Source of the DNA: Gammaproteobacteria bacterium
GTDB lineage: Bacteria > Pseudomonadota > Gammaproteobacteria > Steroidobacterales > Woeseiaceae
DNA: 64,000 nucleotides
Direction: 5' to 3'
NCBI GenBank assembly: GCA_009937445.1
Contig: JAACFM010000003.1
Coordinates: forward strand, 1 to 64,000
The notes beneath the pieces were generated by a model. It worked only from the letters and a program-made list of their open reading frames with translations, did no database searches and had not been told where the DNA came from. Positions 60,715 through 64,000 of the stretch are shown one piece after another (the stretch's first letter is position 1; every line of letters starts with the position of its first letter). The translations under genes and the position numbers were made by a program.

Positions 60715-63282
60715 ATGTTTAAGAAGAGCAAGGTTAGTCAGGCTGTATTTTTGGCGGTCTCAGCGAGTGCGATCAGTGTACCTGCGCAGGCGCAATCCAC
60801 CATAGATGAAGTCGTCGTTACGGCGACGAAGCGTGAAGAGTCTCTGCAGGACGTGCCGATCGCGGTCACGGCCCTGACATCTCAAGCGCTTGAAGAGCTG
60901 GGCATCACCAACTTTGCCGACTATGTCATGCAGCTGCCAGGCGTAACCGCAGGTGGTAGCGGACCTGGCCAGAATACAATTTACATTCGTGGCGTGGCAT
61001 CGACCACGCCGAACCTGACGACAGCCGGTGTAGCAGGCCTGGCCCCGAATGTTGCTTTTTACCTCGACGAACAACCGCTTGCTCAGCCCGGTCGTAATCT
61101 GGATGTGTATGCCGCCGATCTACAGCGCATCGAAGTCCTGTCCGGACCGCAGGGAACCTTGTTCGGTGGTAGTTCGCAGGCCGGCAATGTTCGGCTGATT
61201 ACCAACAAGCCTGAAACGACCGATATGTATGGCAGCGTCAAGCTTGGATTCGGCTCGATTAGTAACGGCGGTACCAGCGGCAATCTCGAGGCCATGATCA
61301 ACCTGCCGGTCAGTGACACATTTGCATTGCGCGGTGTGTTCTATACAGACACCAAGGGCGGCTGGATCGATAACATTGCGGGAACTGTGGATGCCAGTGA
61401 GAGCGCCCGCTTCAGGCCTGCGGGCACGGTACGCGCCAATGGTGTGCCGGTCAGGGACGACGGAATCCAGGCCGGCGTCGACCTGGGGGGCGTGACGTTC
61501 CTCAGTACTGACAACAGCGCGCTCGTAAAAGAGGACTTCAATGAAACGACCTATACCGGTGGTCGCATCAGCGCAGCCTGGGACATCAATGACAACTGGG
61601 ATCTGCTTGTTTCGCATCAGACACAGAACATAGATTCGGACGGTGTTTTCTTCTCCGATCCCAATCTCGGTGATTTTGAGGTGCAGCGATACAGCCCGGA
61701 TTCCATTGACGACAGCTTCGGCAACACAGCATGGACGCTGACGGGACTTATTGGCGAACTTGAAGTTGTGTACACCGGTGCATTTACCGACCGCGACACC
61801 GAGCAGGTAGTTGACTACACCGACTATTTGTATGTCGCTCAGTACCTGCCGTATTACATTTGCGATTATTATGTATCCTATACGGGCTTCAGCCCAACGG
61901 GTCTCCCTGACGGTACCTGCCAACCACCGAACCTGTTCGTCGCCAGTCAAACGGATGTTGAGGTCATGACTCACGAAATCCGCTTTTCGACTGATGCGTC
62001 GAAGGCCTTCCGCGTAACCGCTGGCGCCTTCTATCAAAACCTCGAACTGACTGAGCTCAACGACTTTACCTACCCGGGATCAGTGAATGCGACATCCTAT
62101 GCAGATGATGGAGAGGGCGGCAGAGTGCTTGGCTTCGGACCGAATTATCCTCTGACGAATATTGCAGTGACCGGCGAGGTAGGCAATGCCTCACCCGGCT
62201 ACTACAGCGATCCGGGCCCCTTTCCTGACGGTGTCATCTTCCGCAACGACATCAAGCGCACCGACGAACAACTTGGCATTTTCGGCGAAGCGACCTACGA
62301 CTTTAATGACGCTTTCTCGCTTACCGTCGGTTTACGTTATTACGATGTCGAAGTGGATTTAGAGGGTAGTGCGAACTCGTCGTTCTTTAACTTCGGTCAG
62401 TCAACTGATGCGCAGGCGTTTGGTACCAATATCTCTGCACAATTCGCGCCGGGCAACTCGGTCGGCGCACCGGACAAAGCGGTCGCGGACGGCACTATCT
62501 TCAAGGTGACAGCAGACTGGAAGCCCAACGACAGCCAGATGTATTACGTGACCGTGTCTGAAGGATTCCGGCCCGGCTTGCTGAATCGCCCGGGTGGCAA
62601 TCAAAACCCGAGCGGCACTTTCACCGTGCCGTATGTGCTGGATACGGATGACGTTACGAATTTCGAACTCGGCATCAAATCAGACTATCTCGACGGTCGC
62701 TTAAGGTTCAATGGCGCCCTGTTTTTTATTGACATCGAAAGTCTCCAGACAACGATTTTCGACACCAGCATCACCAACCTGTTCTTCTCCGACAACGCTG
62801 CAAATGCTGAGGTAACGGGATTTGAAGGCGATTTCATCTGGTTGCCGGGGACCATGGAAGGGCTGACCGTAACCGGCGCGTTTTCACTGCTCGATACAGA
62901 GATAACCGAGGTTCTGACGCCGACTAACGATGTGTTAAAAGGCGATGAACTGGCGTTTGCACCGCAGTTCCAGGGCAACCTGCGTGCGCGATATGAATGG
63001 GATATAGGCAGCGCGGGCAAAATAGCCCATGTCATGCCCGGAGTCACGTGGTCGTCAGAGGCATACAGCGACATCATTACGATTAACCGCGATAGAATCG
63101 ACAGCTATTTCATGGCCAGCGTCACTGCTGGTGTTAGCAGTGATAGTTGGACGGCCGAACTTTACGTCAACAACCTCACCGACGAGCGGGCAGAAGTTTC
63201 GCGCAATTTCGTATTCGACGTGCAACGCGTAACGTATGTTCAACCGCGGACAATCGGCGTACGAATGAACTTCGACTTCTGA
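60715..63282 (+). CDS. TonB-dependent receptor
   Basis: Signal peptide, IDEVVVTATKREESLQDVPIAVTALTSQ, plug, C-terminal ...TIGVRMNFDF. Confidence 0.95.
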   Translation: MFKKSKVSQAVFLAVSASAISVPAQAQSTIDEVVVTATKREESLQDVPIAVTALTSQALEELGITNFADYVMQLPGVTAGGSGPGQNTIYIRGVASTTPNLTTAGVAGLAPNVAFYLDEQPLAQPGRNLDVYAADLQRIEVLSGPQGTLFGGSSQAGNVRLITNKPETTDMYGSVKLGFGSISNGGTSGNLEAMINLPVSDTFALRGVFYTDTKGGWIDNIAGTVDASESARFRPAGTVRANGVPVRDDGIQAGVDLGGVTFLSTDNSALVKEDFNETTYTGGRISAAWDINDNWDLLVSHQTQNIDSDGVFFSDPNLGDFEVQRYSPDSIDDSFGNTAWTLTGLIGELEVVYTGAFTDRDTEQVVDYTDYLYVAQYLPYYICDYYVSYTGFSPTGLPDGTCQPPNLFVASQTDVEVMTHEIRFSTDASKAFRVTAGAFYQNLELTELNDFTYPGSVNATSYADDGEGGRVLGFGPNYPLTNIAVTGEVGNASPGYYSDPGPFPDGVIFRNDIKRTDEQLGIFGEATYDFNDAFSLTVGLRYYDVEVDLEGSANSSFFNFGQSTDAQAFGTNISAQFAPGNSVGAPDKAVADGTIFKVTADWKPNDSQMYYVTVSEGFRPGLLNRPGGNQNPSGTFTVPYVLDTDDVTNFELGIKSDYLDGRLRFNGALFFIDIESLQTTIFDTSITNLFFSDNAANAEVTGFEGDFIWLPGTMEGLTVTGAFSLLDTEITEVLTPTNDVLKGDELAFAPQFQGNLRARYEWDIGSAGKIAHVMPGVTWSSEAYSDIITINRDRIDSYFMASVTAGVSSDSWTAELYVNNLTDERAEVSRNFVFDVQRVTYVQPRTIGVRMNFDF

Positions 63283-63310
63283 GCGACTACAGACGAACTT
63301 GATATCGAAC

Positions 63311-63333
63311 GAGGCGCCCTTCATGGGCGCCTC
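63311..63333 (+). terminator. Terminator hairpin after the TonB-dependent receptor
   Basis: GAGGCGCCC-TTCAT-GGGCGCCTC followed by TTACTTT. Confidence 0.75.
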
Positions 63334-63355
63334 TTACTTTGACGGATGCCCTAAC

Positions 63356-64000
63356 GTGCAAGCAGGCCGAGACAAGTCCGACCTCCGATCGATTCAGGCC
63401 AAAGTGGTTGCCAAGCGTTTTGATGACGCACTGACTGACCTGTCTGGCGTCCTGGAGGCTGAGCCCGAGAACGCCGAGGCGCTCTACATGACTGCCGTCT
63501 GCCGGCGCTACAAGAGAGATTTCGACGCCGCACTTGCAGTACTGGCCGAGCTCAAGAGCATTGCGCCCGAACATGGGCGCGCTCATCAGGAGGAAGGGCA
63601 TACTTTCCGGGATATGGGTCGAGTCAATGATGCCCTTCGCGCCTATTCGAGAGCTTGCCGGTTTAATCCCGCGCTCGAGGCGAGTTGGCGGGGCCAGCAC
63701 GACATTCTCTCCGCCAACGGGATGGAGCGTGAAGCGATCCAGGTTCAAGTCCAGTTGGAACGCTTGCAGGCAATGCCGGCGCCCTTGGTTGGTGTCATGG
63801 ACCTTATTGGTCAGGGACGTTTTCTCAAAGCCGAGGAATATTGCCGTCAGTTTCTACTGAAGATTCCGCACCATGTAGAGGGCATGCGATTGCTCGCAGA
63901 CATCGGCATGCGCCTTGGCGTTCTGGACGATGCGGAGTTCTTGCTTGAAAGCGCTTTGAAAATCGAACCGGACAACAACCGGATTCGGATCGACTACGTT
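63356..64000 (+). CDS. TPR-repeat protein (truncated by window end; possible TPR/sulfotransferase)
   Basis: Open frame to window end with TPR-like repeats (FDDALTDLSGVLEAEPENAEALYMTAVCRR...). The first in-frame ATG (63323) lies in the terminator loop, so GTG 63356 or later is more likely. Confidence 0.65.
   Translation, partial: MQAGRDKSDLRSIQAKVVAKRFDDALTDLSGVLEAEPENAEALYMTAVCRRYKRDFDAALAVLAELKSIAPEHGRAHQEEGHTFRDMGRVNDALRAYSRACRFNPALEASWRGQHDILSANGMEREAIQVQVQLERLQAMPAPLVGVMDLIGQGRFLKAEEYCRQFLLKIPHHVEGMRLLADIGMRLGVLDDAEFLLESALKIEPDNNRIRIDYV

Noticed and set aside
61120-62037. 305-aa minus-strand ORF opposite the second TonB-dependent receptor
   Set aside because: Antisense shadow; the receptor frame is continuous with expected motifs.
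1-64000. Search for CRISPR arrays, tRNA/rRNA genes, transposases and phage genes
   Set aside because: No regular spacer repeats, tRNA-like cloverleaf, or transposase/integrase-like translations were recognised; small RNAs cannot be excluded by eye.

Overview
The window is gene-dense, gammaproteobacterial-looking DNA. No tRNA, rRNA, CRISPR array or IS element was recognised. About 2.5-26.3 kb reads as a multiheme-cytochrome respiratory island. It holds a NetBCD/NrfBCD-like quinol-oxidising module (tetraheme c + TAT 16-Cys FeS + NrfD), an MtrCAB-type conduit (outer-surface decaheme, MtrA decaheme, MtrB/PioB porin), a second frameshifted OmcA/MtrC-like cytochrome, a Crp/Fnr regulator with twin palindromes, a diheme c cytochrome, an 11-heme c/b561 fusion (CbcL-like), a NapC/NirT-like cytochrome, and a Wolinella-type fumarate reductase (frdCAB). 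A convergent operon follows: UbiA/MenA-like prenyltransferase, nqrABCDEF, apbE, nqrM and a CBS protein. The right half holds an M3 peptidase, a quinone oxidoreductase, and a CoA-transferase/HyuA/HyuB/GntR/TonB receptor/isochorismatase/HMG-CoA-lyase/VOC/OadGAB catabolic cluster. It ends with a GT2, an M20 peptidase, an MBL protein, an MmsA/aminotransferase pair with a divergent XRE-cupin regulator, a second TonB receptor and a truncated TPR protein. The strongest points for follow-up are the layered EET/fumarate/Nqr locus, the c11-b fusion, the twin Fnr-like boxes, the duplicated terminator with a gene remnant beside an apparent insertion, and two disrupted genes (S9 peptidase, second MtrC-like cytochrome). 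All family calls are by eye from translations; no database search was run.
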